NCBI RefSeq assembly: GCF_030408835.1
Contig: NZ_CP047357.1
Coordinates: forward strand, 2,170,001-2,234,000
Length of the DNA stretch: 64,000 bases
Source: Corynebacterium freneyi
GTDB lineage: Bacteria; Actinomycetota; Actinomycetes; Mycobacteriales; Mycobacteriaceae
Reading direction: 5' to 3'
Below, in pieces: positions 1 through 7,913 of this stretch. The stretch's first letter is position 1, and each line of letters begins with the position of its first letter. The translations under genes and the position numbers were made by a program. Below the pieces are notes generated by a model. That model made no database searches and had not been told where the DNA came from. It worked only from the letters and a program-made list of their open reading frames with translations.

Positions 1-774
1 GTCTACCTGCCGCTGTCGCGTCTGATTCACCTGCGGGTGCAGGCGCATCGCGAGCTCAACCGCACGACGGCGACGTTCCTCGGCGAGGAGTATCAGGGCG
101 TGCCGTTCATCATCGGCGTCGCCGGTTCGGTGGCCGTCGGCAAGTCCACGACGGCGCGTCTGCTGCAGGTGCTGTTGGAGCGGTGGGACACTAATCCGCG
201 GGTGGATCTGATCACCACGGACGGCTTCCTGTATCCGTCGGCCGAGTTGAATCGGCGGGGGATCATGAACCGCAAGGGTTTCCCGGAGTCGTACGATCAG
301 CGGGCGTTGATGCGTTTCGTCACGTCGGTGAAGGCGGGGGTCCGCGACGTGAAGGCGCCGGTGTATTCGCACACCGCCTATGACCGGGTGCCCGGCGAGT
401 TCGAGGTCGTCGACCAGCCGGACATTCTCATCGTGGAAGGCCTCAACGTCCTGCAGACGGGCCCGATGCTGATGGTGTCCGATCTGTTCGACTTTTCCGT
501 GTACGTCGACGCGCGTCGCGAGGACATCGAGCGCTGGTACATCGAGCGTTTCCTCAAGTTGCGGCATACGGCGTTCCGGGCGCCGGGGGCCCATTTCGCG
601 GATTACGCGGATCTGGACGACGAGGCGGCGACCGTCGAGGCGCGCCGCATCTGGCAGACGGTGAACCTGCCGAATCTGATGGAGAACATTCTGCCCACGC
701 GGGTCCGGGCGTCGTTGGTGTTGCGCAAGTCGAGCGATCACACGATTGACCGCGTGCGCATGCGCAAGCTGTAG
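1..774 (+). CDS. coaA: Pantothenate kinase type I, 5' end cut by window edge
   Basis: Phosphorylates pantothenate with ATP, the first step of coenzyme A synthesis in the cytoplasm. The reading frame is open from base 1, so the true start lies outside the window. About 257 residues are visible, against roughly 310 in the family. A Walker A loop [12 protein letters not shown] follows shortly after the left edge, and the C-terminal part carries the typical [13 protein letters not shown] segment. The GTG at 37 is internal, not the start. It converges on the flavodoxin gene, with a small hairpin between them. In C. glutamicum and M. tuberculosis coaA likewise lies close to the short-chain prenyl synthase gene, which supports the call. 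Confidence 0.96.
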   Translation, partial: VYLPLSRLIHLRVQAHRELNRTTATFLGEEYQGVPFIIGVAGSVAVGKSTTARLLQVLLERWDTNPRVDLITTDGFLYPSAELNRRGIMNRKGFPESYDQRALMRFVTSVKAGVRDVKAPVYSHTAYDRVPGEFEVVDQPDILIVEGLNVLQTGPMLMVSDLFDFSVYVDARREDIERWYIERFLKLRHTAFRAPGAHFADYADLDDEAATVEARRIWQTVNLPNLMENILPTRVRASLVLRKSSDHTIDRVRMRKL

Positions 775-777
775 CGT

Positions 778-807
778 GCTTTACGACGGCGCCCCTATTT
801 CCCGTCG
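778..807. terminator. Short hairpin between convergent coaA and flavodoxin genes
   Basis: CGACGG at 784-789 pairs with CCGTCG at 802-807 around a 12-nt loop. The left arm is part of GCTTTACGACG at 778-788, one copy of a motif that recurs beside hairpins in this window. The stem is short and overlaps the end of the flavodoxin gene, so terminator function is only plausible. Confidence 0.4.
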
Positions 808-1376
808 GCCGTCTCCAACCATTCGACCAGTGCGTCGAGTTCCGAGTAGTCGACGCGGTCGGTGTCGACGCCGTAGGACTCGATCATCTGGATTTCGTTC
901 GGCGACGGGTTCTTCTTCCCCTTGATCATCCGCGTCATGGTCCACATCACCGCCCGGTGTTTGCGGGACATCACGGAGTACAGCAGGCGCCCGGGCAGGT
1001 AGTGGCGGTGGACGAGGTCGGAGACGTCGTCGAGGGCCGCGCGGGCGGGGTCCTTTTCGCGGACTTCGTCGAGAAGTGTCATGCCGATGACGGCCAGCGC
1101 CATGTGGCGGTCCGGGGTGGCGCGGGCGATGGTTTTCATCAGGTTGGCGCCGCCGAAGGTGCCGGCGTAGTTCGGGGTGAACACGATCACGGGGGCGTCG
1201 GGGTGTTGAGTGAGCACCGAGTCGAGTTCATCGGTCATCTGCGTCGAAGCCCCGCCGTCGCCGCCGATGAGCCGTCCCCCGGTGCGGCGGGCGAATTCCG
1301 TCGCGTAATCCTTCGTCGATCCGTAGCGGGTGTTGGCGACGACGACGATGGGCTGAACGGGCGTGGTGTTCGACAT
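795..1376 (-). CDS. Flavodoxin-domain protein
   Basis: A 193-residue protein with a flavodoxin-like fold. The N-terminal IVVVANTRYGSTKDYA matches the FMN phosphate-binding loop of flavodoxins and HemG-type proteins, and VFTPNYAGTFGGANLMK resembles the second flavin-contact loop. There is no signal peptide or membrane segment, so it is probably a cytoplasmic FMN-dependent electron carrier or reductase. Its partner is unknown. It lies between coaA and the prenyl synthase gene. A CACAAT box 7 nt before the ATG suggests a leaderless or near-leaderless transcript. The specific role cannot be told from sequence. Confidence 0.8.
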   Translation of the reverse strand: MSNTTPVQPIVVVANTRYGSTKDYATEFARRTGGRLIGGDGGASTQMTDELDSVLTQHPDAPVIVFTPNYAGTFGGANLMKTIARATPDRHMALAVIGMTLLDEVREKDPARAALDDVSDLVHRHYLPGRLLYSVMSRKHRAVMWTMTRMIKGKKNPSPNEIQMIESYGVDTDRVDYSELDALVEWLETADGK

Positions 1377-1401
1377 GGCACCGATTGTGCCCTCATCCGT
1401 C

Positions 1402-1490
1402 GCGATCCGCGCGGGACGGCCGGCGGTTGCGTGGAGTTGCAGAGTGTTTGGCCGTTGCGCGGCGATCCGCGCGGGACGTCCGGCGGCTGC
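1402..1490. repeat. Two 29-bp direct repeats, 60-bp period
   Basis: GCGATCCGCGCGGGACGKCC begins both copies, at 1402-1430 and 1462-1490. They differ at two positions and start exactly 60 bp apart. They fill the spacer between the flavodoxin gene and the prenyl synthase gene. Nothing coding is apparent here. Confidence 0.75.
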
Positions 1491-1514
1491 GCGGCGCGAC
1501 CGGATGTCGGCCGG

Positions 1515-2303
1515 TCAGCGCCCGAAACGGCGGCTGCGTTGCGAAAAGTCCCGCAGCGCCCGGAGGAAATCGATGCGCCGGAACTCCGGCCAATAGGTGT
1601 CGGTGAACCAGATCTCCGAGTACGCCGACTGCCACAGCAGAAAACCGCTGAGCCGCTGCTCCCCCGAAGTGCGGATGACCAGGTCCGGATCCGGCTGCCC
1701 CGACGTGTACAAATGACCGCCGATGGCTTCCGGCGTGATCAGCTCGACGATGTCCTTCGCCGCCACGCCCTCGGCCGCGGCGTCGCCGACGATCCGACGC
1801 ACCGCATCCACGATCTCCTGGCGACCGCCGTAACCGACCGCGATGTTGACCTGGATGCCCGTATTCCCCGCCGTGAGCTCCTCGTCCCGGCGCAACCGAT
1901 CGGCCATCTCGTCGGGAAGCAACTCGAGATGCCCCACCATCCGCAGCCGAATGTCCTGCCCGGCATCGGCCAACTCGTCGGCGACGTCGCCGATGATGTC
2001 GAACAGCAGCTCCAACTCATCGGCCGAACGCCGCAGATTCTCCGTCGACAGCAGATAAATGGTCACCAGACCGATCTGCTGCTCCGAACACCAGGACACG
2101 AACTCCGCGATCTTGCGGGCCCCCACCCGGTGACCGTGGCTGACGTCGGTGAACCCGGCTTCGCGAGCCCACCGGCGATTGCCGTCTGCCATCACCGCGA
2201 CATGGTGCGGGCGCGGCAAACCCTCGAGGGACCGGGCGAGCCGACGCTCGTAGAGCGGGTACGCCAGGCGCCCGAGCACCCGCGGAAGCTGGAACGGTTT
2301 CAC
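1515..2303 (-). CDS. uppS1: Short-chain cis-prenyl diphosphate synthase (Z-FPP synthase type)
   Basis: A cis-prenyltransferase of the UPP synthase family that condenses isopentenyl diphosphate onto an allylic primer for polyprenyl phosphate carriers of the envelope. The 262-residue protein has the catalytic HVAVMADGNRRWA motif near residue 35, STENLRR, and a C-terminal RTSGEQRLSGFLLWQSAYSE block. Position beside coaA and aroG matches Rv1086 of M. tuberculosis, the short-chain Z,E-farnesyl diphosphate synthase, rather than the decaprenyl synthase. GTG at 2303 is chosen because TAGACT sits 7 nt upstream (leaderless pattern) and the length then fits the family. An upstream ATG at 2366 would add an unlikely Arg/Gly-rich tail. 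Confidence 0.9.
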   Translation of the reverse strand: MKPFQLPRVLGRLAYPLYERRLARSLEGLPRPHHVAVMADGNRRWAREAGFTDVSHGHRVGARKIAEFVSWCSEQQIGLVTIYLLSTENLRRSADELELLFDIIGDVADELADAGQDIRLRMVGHLELLPDEMADRLRRDEELTAGNTGIQVNIAVGYGGRQEIVDAVRRIVGDAAAEGVAAKDIVELITPEAIGGHLYTSGQPDPDLVIRTSGEQRLSGFLLWQSAYSEIWFTDTYWPEFRRIDFLRALRDFSQRSRRFGR

Positions 2304-2423
2304 GCGGACGAGTCTACCGGGCCGCCCCCGTCCCGGTGAGATGGCGCCCGCCACTCGGCGGGCCACTCTCGCACACGTGGCGGGGCGGCTCCCCGGCCCC
2401 GGACCAGACGGCGCCGGGAAACC

Positions 2424-3533
2424 CTACGCCCGCTGCGGACCGTCGCCACGCACCTCACGGCGGGCGCGGACGGCCTCGGCGAGACCGCGCAACAGAGAAT
2501 CCGTCGTGTCCCAGTCGATGCAGGCGTCGGTGACCGACTGCCCGTAGGTCAGGCCCTCACGGCCGTTGACCACCTTCTGGTTGCCGGCCTCGATGAAGGA
2601 CTCGATCATGATGCCGTCGATGCCGTCGTCGCCGGCGGCGATCTGCTCGGCGATCTCCCGCACGACCTCGGCCTGGCGGACCTCCGACTTGCCGGAGTTG
2701 GCGTGGCTGGCGTCGATCATCAGCGACCGCGGCAGACCCGACTTCTCCAGACGATCCTTCGCATCGGCGACGGACTCCGGATCGCAATTCGGCCCCTTCG
2801 TGCCGCCGCGCAAGATGATGTGGCAGTTGGCGTTGCCCGCCGTCTCCACCACCGCGGCCCGACCGTCGTCGTTCATGCCGAAGAAGAAGTGCGGATTGGC
2901 CGCCGACACCAGCGAATCCACCGCGACCTGGACGTTGCCGTCGGTGCCGTTCTTGAAGCCGATCGGCATGGACAGGCCCGACGCCAACTGGCGGTGAACC
3001 TGCGACTCCGTCGTGCGCGCGCCGATCGCACCCCACGCCACCGCGTCGGCGATGTACTGCGGGCTGTTCGGCTCCAGGAACTCCGCGCCGACCGGCAGCC
3101 CGATCTGCAGCACCTCGATGAGCAGCTCACGGGCCATGCGCAGGCCGTCGAGAATGGCGAACGAACCGTCCATGTGCGGATCGTTGATCAGGCCCTTCCA
3201 GCCCACGGTGGTGCGCGGCTTCTCGAAGTACACCCGCATGACCACCAGCAGATCGCCCTTCAGCTCGTCGGCGACGACCTTCAGCCGGCGGGCGTAATCG
3301 ACCGCGGCCTCCGGGTCGTGCACCGAGCACGGTCCGACGACGACGAGCAGACGGTCATCCTCGTTGGCGATGACGTCGGCGATCGCCCGGCGGGCGTCCT
3401 CGACGTCATTGGCCAATTTCTCGCCGAGCGGAACGTCGGAAAGCAACTGCCGGGGAGACGGCAGATCATGGAACGCGACGACACGCTGATTCGACGTCGA
3501 AGCGGGGTTTTCAAGGGAAGTCGGGGGCGTCAT
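2424..3533 (-). CDS. aroG: 3-deoxy-7-phosphoheptulonate synthase, class I
   Basis: Condenses phosphoenolpyruvate and erythrose 4-phosphate to DAHP, the entry step of the shikimate pathway. The 369-residue protein shows class I (AroF/G/H) hallmarks: VVVGPCSVHDP, RVYFEKPRTTVGWKG, GARTTESQVHR, ILRGGTKGPN and IDASHANSGK. ATG at 3533 is preceded by an AAAGG ribosome site. Actinobacteria often also carry a class II enzyme, so this may be one of two isoenzymes. A structured leader of over 100 nt precedes it, which suggests control at the RNA level. Confidence 0.97.
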   Translation of the reverse strand: MTPPTSLENPASTSNQRVVAFHDLPSPRQLLSDVPLGEKLANDVEDARRAIADVIANEDDRLLVVVGPCSVHDPEAAVDYARRLKVVADELKGDLLVVMRVYFEKPRTTVGWKGLINDPHMDGSFAILDGLRMARELLIEVLQIGLPVGAEFLEPNSPQYIADAVAWGAIGARTTESQVHRQLASGLSMPIGFKNGTDGNVQVAVDSLVSAANPHFFFGMNDDGRAAVVETAGNANCHIILRGGTKGPNCDPESVADAKDRLEKSGLPRSLMIDASHANSGKSEVRQAEVVREIAEQIAAGDDGIDGIMIESFIEAGNQKVVNGREGLTYGQSVTDACIDWDTTDSLLRGLAEAVRARREVRGDGPQRA

Positions 3534-3606
3534 GGCCAGTGCCTTTCGGTGAGTCTTCGGATGTCTGCGCCGGTCGCCGCCCTCCGGCAAAAGGCCGGAT
3601 ACGACG

Positions 3607-3706
3607 AAAGGCAGCGACCCGATGAACGGGTGCTGCCTTTGGGGCTCCGGCGTGCGCGCGACGATTTCAGGGATGCATGACTGACGGGGTCAGCTGCCGG
3701 AGCCCC
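3607..3706 (-). promoter_or_regulatory. Structured 5' leader of aroG, candidate attenuator
   Basis: Two strong hairpins precede aroG. GCCGGAGCCCC at 3696-3706 pairs perfectly (11 bp) with GGGGCTCCGGC at 3641-3651. Directly next to it, AAAGGCAGC at 3607-3615 pairs with GCTGCCTTT at 3632-3640, continuing inward as ACCCG/CGGGT after a single bulge. A small CTGAC/GTCAG hairpin lies inside the first loop. The A/T-rich stretch at 3711-3720 may hold the -10 box. No leader peptide rich in Phe, Tyr or Trp is visible, so a peptide-stalling mechanism is not supported. Confidence 0.55.
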
Positions 3707-3744
3707 TCATAAAATAAAATCGCCAGTTACGCACGTCACAAATC

Positions 3745-4125
3745 CTAATCCTTGGAACGACGATCCCGCAATTCGGGCTCCCCCGAGAAGCGATCCTCGA
3801 CGGTGGCTTCCCCGTCGACGCCTCCCGAACCCTCTCGGGCCGCCATCGCACGATCGATCGCCTCGACGTCGAACGGATCCATGCCGTGCTCCTCGGCGAA
3901 AGCACGACGACGACGCATCCGCTTCATGCGACGGGACAGGTCGACGCCGATCAACAAGATGGTGACCAGCAACAACACGATGACCAGCAAACCGATCGGC
4001 GACGCCTTGCCGAAGTCGGCGCCCATCGGGCCCACCGGATTCTGCGCCAGCAGGGCCACGTCCACCACAGCCTCCGCCGCGGCGGCATTCCACAATTCCA
4101 TTGCCTGGGGCATGTCAGCCATCAT
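3745..4125 (-). CDS. Small single-pass membrane protein next to mca
   Basis: About 126 residues, with one membrane segment near residues 43-62 (PIGLLVIVLLLVTILLIG) followed by a strongly basic stretch RRMKRMRRRR and an acidic tail. By the positive-inside rule the C-terminus should be cytoplasmic. It starts 3 nt after the mca stop codon, so the two are probably cotranscribed. ATGs at 4125 and 4122 are both possible; the AAGGA site almost touches the first, which favours 4122. Similar small membrane proteins sit beside mca in other corynebacteria and mycobacteria. The function is unknown. Confidence 0.75.
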   Translation of the reverse strand: MMADMPQAMELWNAAAAEAVVDVALLAQNPVGPMGADFGKASPIGLLVIVLLLVTILLIGVDLSRRMKRMRRRRAFAEEHGMDPFDVEAIDRAMAAREGSGGVDGEATVEDRFSGEPELRDRRSKD

Positions 4126-4128
4126 TCC

Positions 4129-5037
4129 TTAATGCTCTGCGGCATCGTCCGCCGCGGATCCATCACCGGGAGCGTCATCCGGCTCGATGCCCGCGAACAG
4201 GTCATCCTCCGGCAGGGAGGTGCGCACCCGCGTGCGCGCCAACTCGAATTCCTCCGTCGGCCACACTCTACGCTGCACGTCCGTCGGCACCGCGAAGAAA
4301 GGCCCGTTCGGGTCGATCTGGGTGGCGTGGGCCAGCAGCGCATCGTCGCGGGCGTCGAAGAAGTCCCCGCATTCGACCTGCGTGGTCACCCGCTCCATGA
4401 TGTCGCCGCGAGTGGACACCCACCGCTTCAGCGGCTCGGCCAGGGGGCTGGGCAGACCCCGCTCCACGTAGTAGGCGTCCAACGCCAGCAGGCGACGGCG
4501 CACGAAACCGTGGGTGTAGTACATCTTCTTGATCTCCCACGGCTCCCCCAGCTCCGGGTAGAGATCGGACGCCGCCTCGGTCCAGGCGCGCACGGAAACG
4601 ATGTGCGTCATGATGTGGTCCGGGTGCGGATACCCGCCGTTTTCGTCGTAGGTGATCAGCACATGCGGGCGGAACTCCCGGATGACCTCGATGAGCGGCT
4701 TGACCGCGTCCTCCACCTTCTCCCGGGCGAAACACCCGTCCGGCAGCACGGGGGTCGGCGACCCCGAGGGCAGGCCGGAGTCGACGAAGCCGAGCCAACG
4801 GTGCTGCACCCCGAGAATCCGGGCCGCCTCCGCCATTTCGCCCACCCGCACGGCGGCGATGTTCTCGACGACTTCCGGACGATCCATCGCCGGATTCAGG
4901 ATGCTGCCGCGCTCCCCGCCCGTGAGGGTGACCACCATGACGTCATGGCCCTCGGCGGCGTAGCGCGCCATCGTCGCCGCACCCTTGCTCGACTCGTCAT
5001 CGGGGTGGGCGTGGACCGCCATCAATCGCAGGCTCAT
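4129..5037 (-). CDS. mca: Mycothiol S-conjugate amidase
   Basis: Zinc amidase that cleaves mycothiol S-conjugates of electrophiles and drugs to a mercapturic acid and GlcN-Ins, a detoxification step specific to actinobacteria. The 302-residue length is typical. The LmbE/PIG-L zinc motif HPDDE lies at residues 11-15 and the second metal-binding motif PHPDH at 137-141, after YDENGG. The preference for Mca over its paralogue MshB rests on overall similarity and on the neighbours (small membrane protein, DUF4307 and greA), as in other Corynebacteriales. ATG at 5037 has an AAGGA site. Confidence 0.94.
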   Translation of the reverse strand: MSLRLMAVHAHPDDESSKGAATMARYAAEGHDVMVVTLTGGERGSILNPAMDRPEVVENIAAVRVGEMAEAARILGVQHRWLGFVDSGLPSGSPTPVLPDGCFAREKVEDAVKPLIEVIREFRPHVLITYDENGGYPHPDHIMTHIVSVRAWTEAASDLYPELGEPWEIKKMYYTHGFVRRRLLALDAYYVERGLPSPLAEPLKRWVSTRGDIMERVTTQVECGDFFDARDDALLAHATQIDPNGPFFAVPTDVQRRVWPTEEFELARTRVRTSLPEDDLFAGIEPDDAPGDGSAADDAAEH

Positions 5038-5144
5038 GCGGTGTCCTTCCAGTCCGGTACCTGTTCCGACATTCGTTCAGTCTACGGGGCCGATCCGCGG
5101 GCCCCGACGCGGGTCGCGGCGAATCGTCCGATACAGTTGGGGGC

Positions 5145-5633
5145 ATGTCGGACACGAAGGCCTCCAACGCGGACCGCGATCGCGGAAGCGACGCCCGATC
5201 CACCTCCGCCAAGCGCACCGCCCGTTACGGCGACACCAACCGCCGCCTGCCGGGCAAGCTGATCGTCGTCGGCATCATCGGCATGCTCGTCGTGGCGGCG
5301 GCGTACATCTTCGTCCAGATGAACCGGGTGTCCACGCCCGACGTCACCGCCACCCAGGCCGGCTGGGCCCGCGAAGAGGGCCGCGAAGACGACGTGTTCA
5401 TCTTCACCCTCGACGTCACCCGCGAAGACCCGACGCTCGACGCGTACTGCATCATCTACGCCCTGAACTACGACGTCGCCGAAGTCGGCCGCCGCGACGT
5501 GTTCATCCCCGCCGGAGGCCCCTCCACCGTGCGCCTGGACGTGCCCATCCAAACCCGCGAACAGGCCGTGGCCGGAGACGTGTACGGCTGCTCCACGGAA
5601 ATGCCCGAGTTCCTCTCCGACAAGGCGTCGTAA
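5145..5633 (+). CDS. DUF4307 membrane protein
   Basis: A 162-residue protein with a polar N-terminus, one membrane segment near residues 37-58 (KLIVVGIIGMLVVAAAYIFV) and an extracytoplasmic domain with two cysteines (DAYC and VYGCS) that could form a disulfide. It matches the DUF4307 family found beside mca and greA in mycobacteria and corynebacteria. TACAGT lies 7 nt before the ATG, so the mRNA is probably leaderless; it diverges from mca. The function is unknown. Confidence 0.85.
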   Translation: MSDTKASNADRDRGSDARSTSAKRTARYGDTNRRLPGKLIVVGIIGMLVVAAAYIFVQMNRVSTPDVTATQAGWAREEGREDDVFIFTLDVTREDPTLDAYCIIYALNYDVAEVGRRDVFIPAGGPSTVRLDVPIQTREQAVAGDVYGCSTEMPEFLSDKAS

Positions 5634-5674
5634 AGCACCGCGCCCCGACCCCGCTCCGGCACACCCGGGGGCGA

Positions 5675-5738
5675 TTGACGCCGCACGACGTGACGGTGGT
5701 ATCCTGACCCCGTTCACGGCCCCGGCTGGGGCCGATTT
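5675..5738 (+). promoter_or_regulatory. greA promoter and attenuator-like hairpin
   Basis: TTGACG at 5675-5680 and TATCCT at 5700-5705 form a plausible promoter with a long 19-nt spacer. The predicted RNA would begin near 5712 and at once form GGCCCC-GGCT-GGGGCC (5718-5733), followed by GATTTTT. That is an intrinsic terminator shape inside the greA leader. It could alternatively terminate the upstream DUF4307 gene. Confidence 0.5.
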
Positions 5739-5816
5739 TTCATATTCCGGCTGGCCAGGCCAGCCTTCTCCGCTGACCGGCGACCCGCCGGCGGCGTCGC
5801 AGACCAAGGAGGCACC

Positions 5817-6323
5817 ATGACCGACTCCAACAACCCGTGGCTCACGCAGGAGTCCTACGACAAGCTGAAGGCCGAGCTGGACGCCCTGTACGAGAACCGC
5901 CCCGTCATCGCCGCCGAAATCAACGAGCGCCGCGAAGAAGGCGACCTGAAGGAAAACGCCGGCTACGACGCCGCCCGCGAGCAGCAGGGCCAGGAGGAGG
6001 CGCGCATCCGCTACCTCGAGGACCTGCTGCAGCGCGCCACCGTCGGCGAAACCCCGCAGGAGTCCGGCGTCGCGCTGGTCGGCACCGTCGTGCACGTCTA
6101 CTACGACGGCGACGAGGACGACAAGGAGACCTTCCTCATCGGCACCCGCGGCGCGGACTCGTCGAACCCGAACCTGGAGACCTACTCCACCGACTCGCCG
6201 CTGGGCAGCGCCCTGGTCGGCGCGAAGGAGGGCGAGACCCGCACCTACAAGTCCCCGACGGGCGACGAGGTCCAGGTCACCCTGATCAAGGCCGAGCCGT
6301 ACGACCCCGAGTTCCAGGACTAG
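5817..6323 (+). CDS. greA: Transcription elongation factor GreA
   Basis: Binds the RNA polymerase secondary channel and stimulates cleavage of backtracked RNA. The 168 residues have the two expected parts: an N-terminal coiled coil (about 1-80) with the acidic tip motif [20 protein letters not shown], and a C-terminal FKBP-like domain. The start has a strong AAGGAGG site. A terminator hairpin follows the stop codon. The gene may be controlled by a hairpin in its leader (5718-5738). Confidence 0.97.
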   Translation: MTDSNNPWLTQESYDKLKAELDALYENRPVIAAEINERREEGDLKENAGYDAAREQQGQEEARIRYLEDLLQRATVGETPQESGVALVGTVVHVYYDGDEDDKETFLIGTRGADSSNPNLETYSTDSPLGSALVGAKEGETRTYKSPTGDEVQVTLIKAEPYDPEFQD

Positions 6324-6340
6324 TTCCGGCTTCACGGCAT

Positions 6341-6375
6341 GCGAAAGGGCCCCGGTTTTCACCGGGGCCCTTCGC
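6341..6375 (+). terminator. Intrinsic terminator of greA
   Basis: GGGCCCCGGT and ACCGGGGCCC form a perfect stem around TTTC, extended by GCGAA/TTCGC across one bulged A. It lies 18 nt after the greA stop codon. Confidence 0.85.
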
Positions 6376-6425
6376 CGTGTCTGTCGTCGCTTACCTCGTC
6401 GCTTTCATCGTTGCTTTACGACGAG

Positions 6426-6468
6426 CCCGCCGCCGACGCCCAGCGGCGTGCCGGACGGCGGCGGCGGG
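6426..6468 (-). terminator. Hairpin downstream of the BI-1 gene
   Basis: CCCGCCGCCG at 6426-6435 pairs with CGGCGGCGGG at 6459-6468. It is abutted on the left by GCTTTACGACG (6413-6423). The T tract on the minus strand is poor, so the assignment is moderate. Confidence 0.5.
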
Positions 6469-6477
6469 TGGGTGCGC

Positions 6478-6519
6478 TCCCTGAAGCGGCCAGTCCCTGA
6501 AGCGGCTAGTCCCTGAAGT
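6478..6519. repeat. 16-bp tandem repeat over the BI-1 stop codon
   Basis: TCCCTGAAGCGGCYAG occurs at 6478-6493 and 6494-6509, with a partial third copy from 6510. The stop codon of the minus-strand BI-1 gene lies in the copy nearest the gene, so the extra copies do not change the protein. Confidence 0.8.
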
Positions 6520-7342
6520 AGGACAGCAGGCGCAGGATCTCGACGTAGAGCCAGACCAGGGTGACCGCAAGGCCGAGCGCGACGCCCCAGGCGTAGTTGG
6601 CGGGCGCGCCGGCGCGGACCAGCTTGTCGGCCTGATCGAAGTCGAGCAGGAAGCTGAACGCCGCCAGGCCGATGCACACCAGCGAGAAGATGATGGCGAT
6701 CGGGCCGCCGTCGCGCAGCGGGGAGCCGATGCCGAACACGGCCAGCAGCAGGTTGCCGACGGCCAGGATCAGCACGCCGATGAGGGCGGCGGTCATGAAG
6801 CGGGTGAACTTCGGGGTCACGCGGATGGCGCCCGACTTGTAGACCCACAGCATGCCGGCGAACACGCCGATGGTGGCGATGACGGCCTGGGAAATCAGAC
6901 CGAAGCCGGAGGTGCCCGCGACGTCGAACCCGGCGAACATGAAGCTCACGCCACCGACGAACAGACCCTCGAATGCCGCGTAGGTCAGGGTGACCGGGGC
7001 GGAGCCGTACTTCTTGCCGAAGGTGGACACCAGCACCGTCACCAGACCGCCGATGGCGCCGACGATGGTGAGGATCATCGACAGCCCCAGGCTGACGTAC
7101 GCCGCGATGGCGAAGTTGACCGCCGCCAGCGCGACGATGACGGCCAGGGTGATGCCGGTCTTCGACACCACGTCGTCCACCGTCATCGGGCGGGCATCCT
7201 GCGCCTGCTGCGAGGCGCCGTACTGGCCCTGGGCGAACGGGTCCTGGCCGTACTGCTGCTGCCCGTAGTGGTGGGCGCCGGCCTGGCCCCGGGCGACGGT
7301 CTTGGTGAGCGAGCTGAATGCGGGGTTACTGCTTTCGCGCAC
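6506..7342 (-). CDS. Bax inhibitor-1/YccA family membrane protein
   Basis: A 278-residue integral membrane protein. After a polar, Gln/Gly-rich N-terminus (about 1-60) come seven hydrophobic segments, ending in LVWLYVEILRLLSYFRD, the typical C-terminus of the TMBIM/YccA family. Members form pH-sensitive calcium leak channels or help membrane protein quality control; which applies here is unknown. It is monocistronic, diverges from the DUF5709-like gene and carries a short tandem duplication at its stop codon. Confidence 0.88.
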   Translation of the reverse strand: MRESSNPAFSSLTKTVARGQAGAHHYGQQQYGQDPFAQGQYGASQQAQDARPMTVDDVVSKTGITLAVIVALAAVNFAIAAYVSLGLSMILTIVGAIGGLVTVLVSTFGKKYGSAPVTLTYAAFEGLFVGGVSFMFAGFDVAGTSGFGLISQAVIATIGVFAGMLWVYKSGAIRVTPKFTRFMTAALIGVLILAVGNLLLAVFGIGSPLRDGGPIAIIFSLVCIGLAAFSFLLDFDQADKLVRAGAPANYAWGVALGLAVTLVWLYVEILRLLSYFRD

Positions 7343-7525
7343 GTCGTCCTTCCTTCCGGCCTTCTTAGGGGCCGATCATTAGTTGTCTTACGACACGTAT
7401 AACGGTCGAACCTCCCCGATTGTTCCCGAACGGACGCATCTTCGCAGCCGGAAAATCCCGGCCGAACCCGCTCCCCGGCGGGGTACGATCGGGATGAGAA
7501 CGGAACAGACGACGCGGAGGACGAC

Positions 7526-7852
7526 ATGGCCGGCGACTACGATCCCGACACCACCGGAGATTTCGACGAGAACACCCTCGACGGTTCCGAGGGACTCGAC
7601 GCCGACCTCATGACCGGCGACGGCGAGAACTACGTCATGACCCCGCCGGACCGCTGGCGCGGCGCCGAACCCCACGACACCCTCGACCGCCGGCTCGCCG
7701 AGGAAAAGCCCGACATCGACCCGGACGACGACCCCGACGCGGATCCGGAACTGCGCTACGGCGACGTCGACGGCCACGAACCCTTCGAGTTCGGCGAGCG
7801 CGGCAACCGCGACCCCGACCGCAGCCGGCGACTCGGTTACACCGACAACTGA
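7526..7852 (+). CDS. Acidic DUF5709-like protein
   Basis: A 108-residue, strongly acidic protein without membrane segments. The order GLDADLMTGDGENYVMTPPDRW, then LDRRLAEEKPDIDPDDDPD, and a C-terminal RSRRLGYTDN resembles the DUF5709 family of actinobacterial hypothetical proteins. GGAGG precedes the ATG. It is probably largely disordered and cytoplasmic. The function is unknown. Confidence 0.7.
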   Translation: MAGDYDPDTTGDFDENTLDGSEGLDADLMTGDGENYVMTPPDRWRGAEPHDTLDRRLAEEKPDIDPDDDPDADPELRYGDVDGHEPFEFGERGNRDPDRSRRLGYTDN

Positions 7853-7913
7853 CGGCGGATCGTCGTCACGCGAAACGGCCCCGGGCCCGGCCCCGTTGCG
7901 TATCATTTCACCC

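Noticed and set aside
1402..1490. Possible CRISPR array
   Set aside because: Only two near-identical units with one 31-bp spacer; no array and no cas genes anywhere in the window.
957..2339. Plus-strand frame of 460 codons over the flavodoxin and prenyl synthase genes
   Set aside because: Antisense to two recognisable proteins with no motif of its own.
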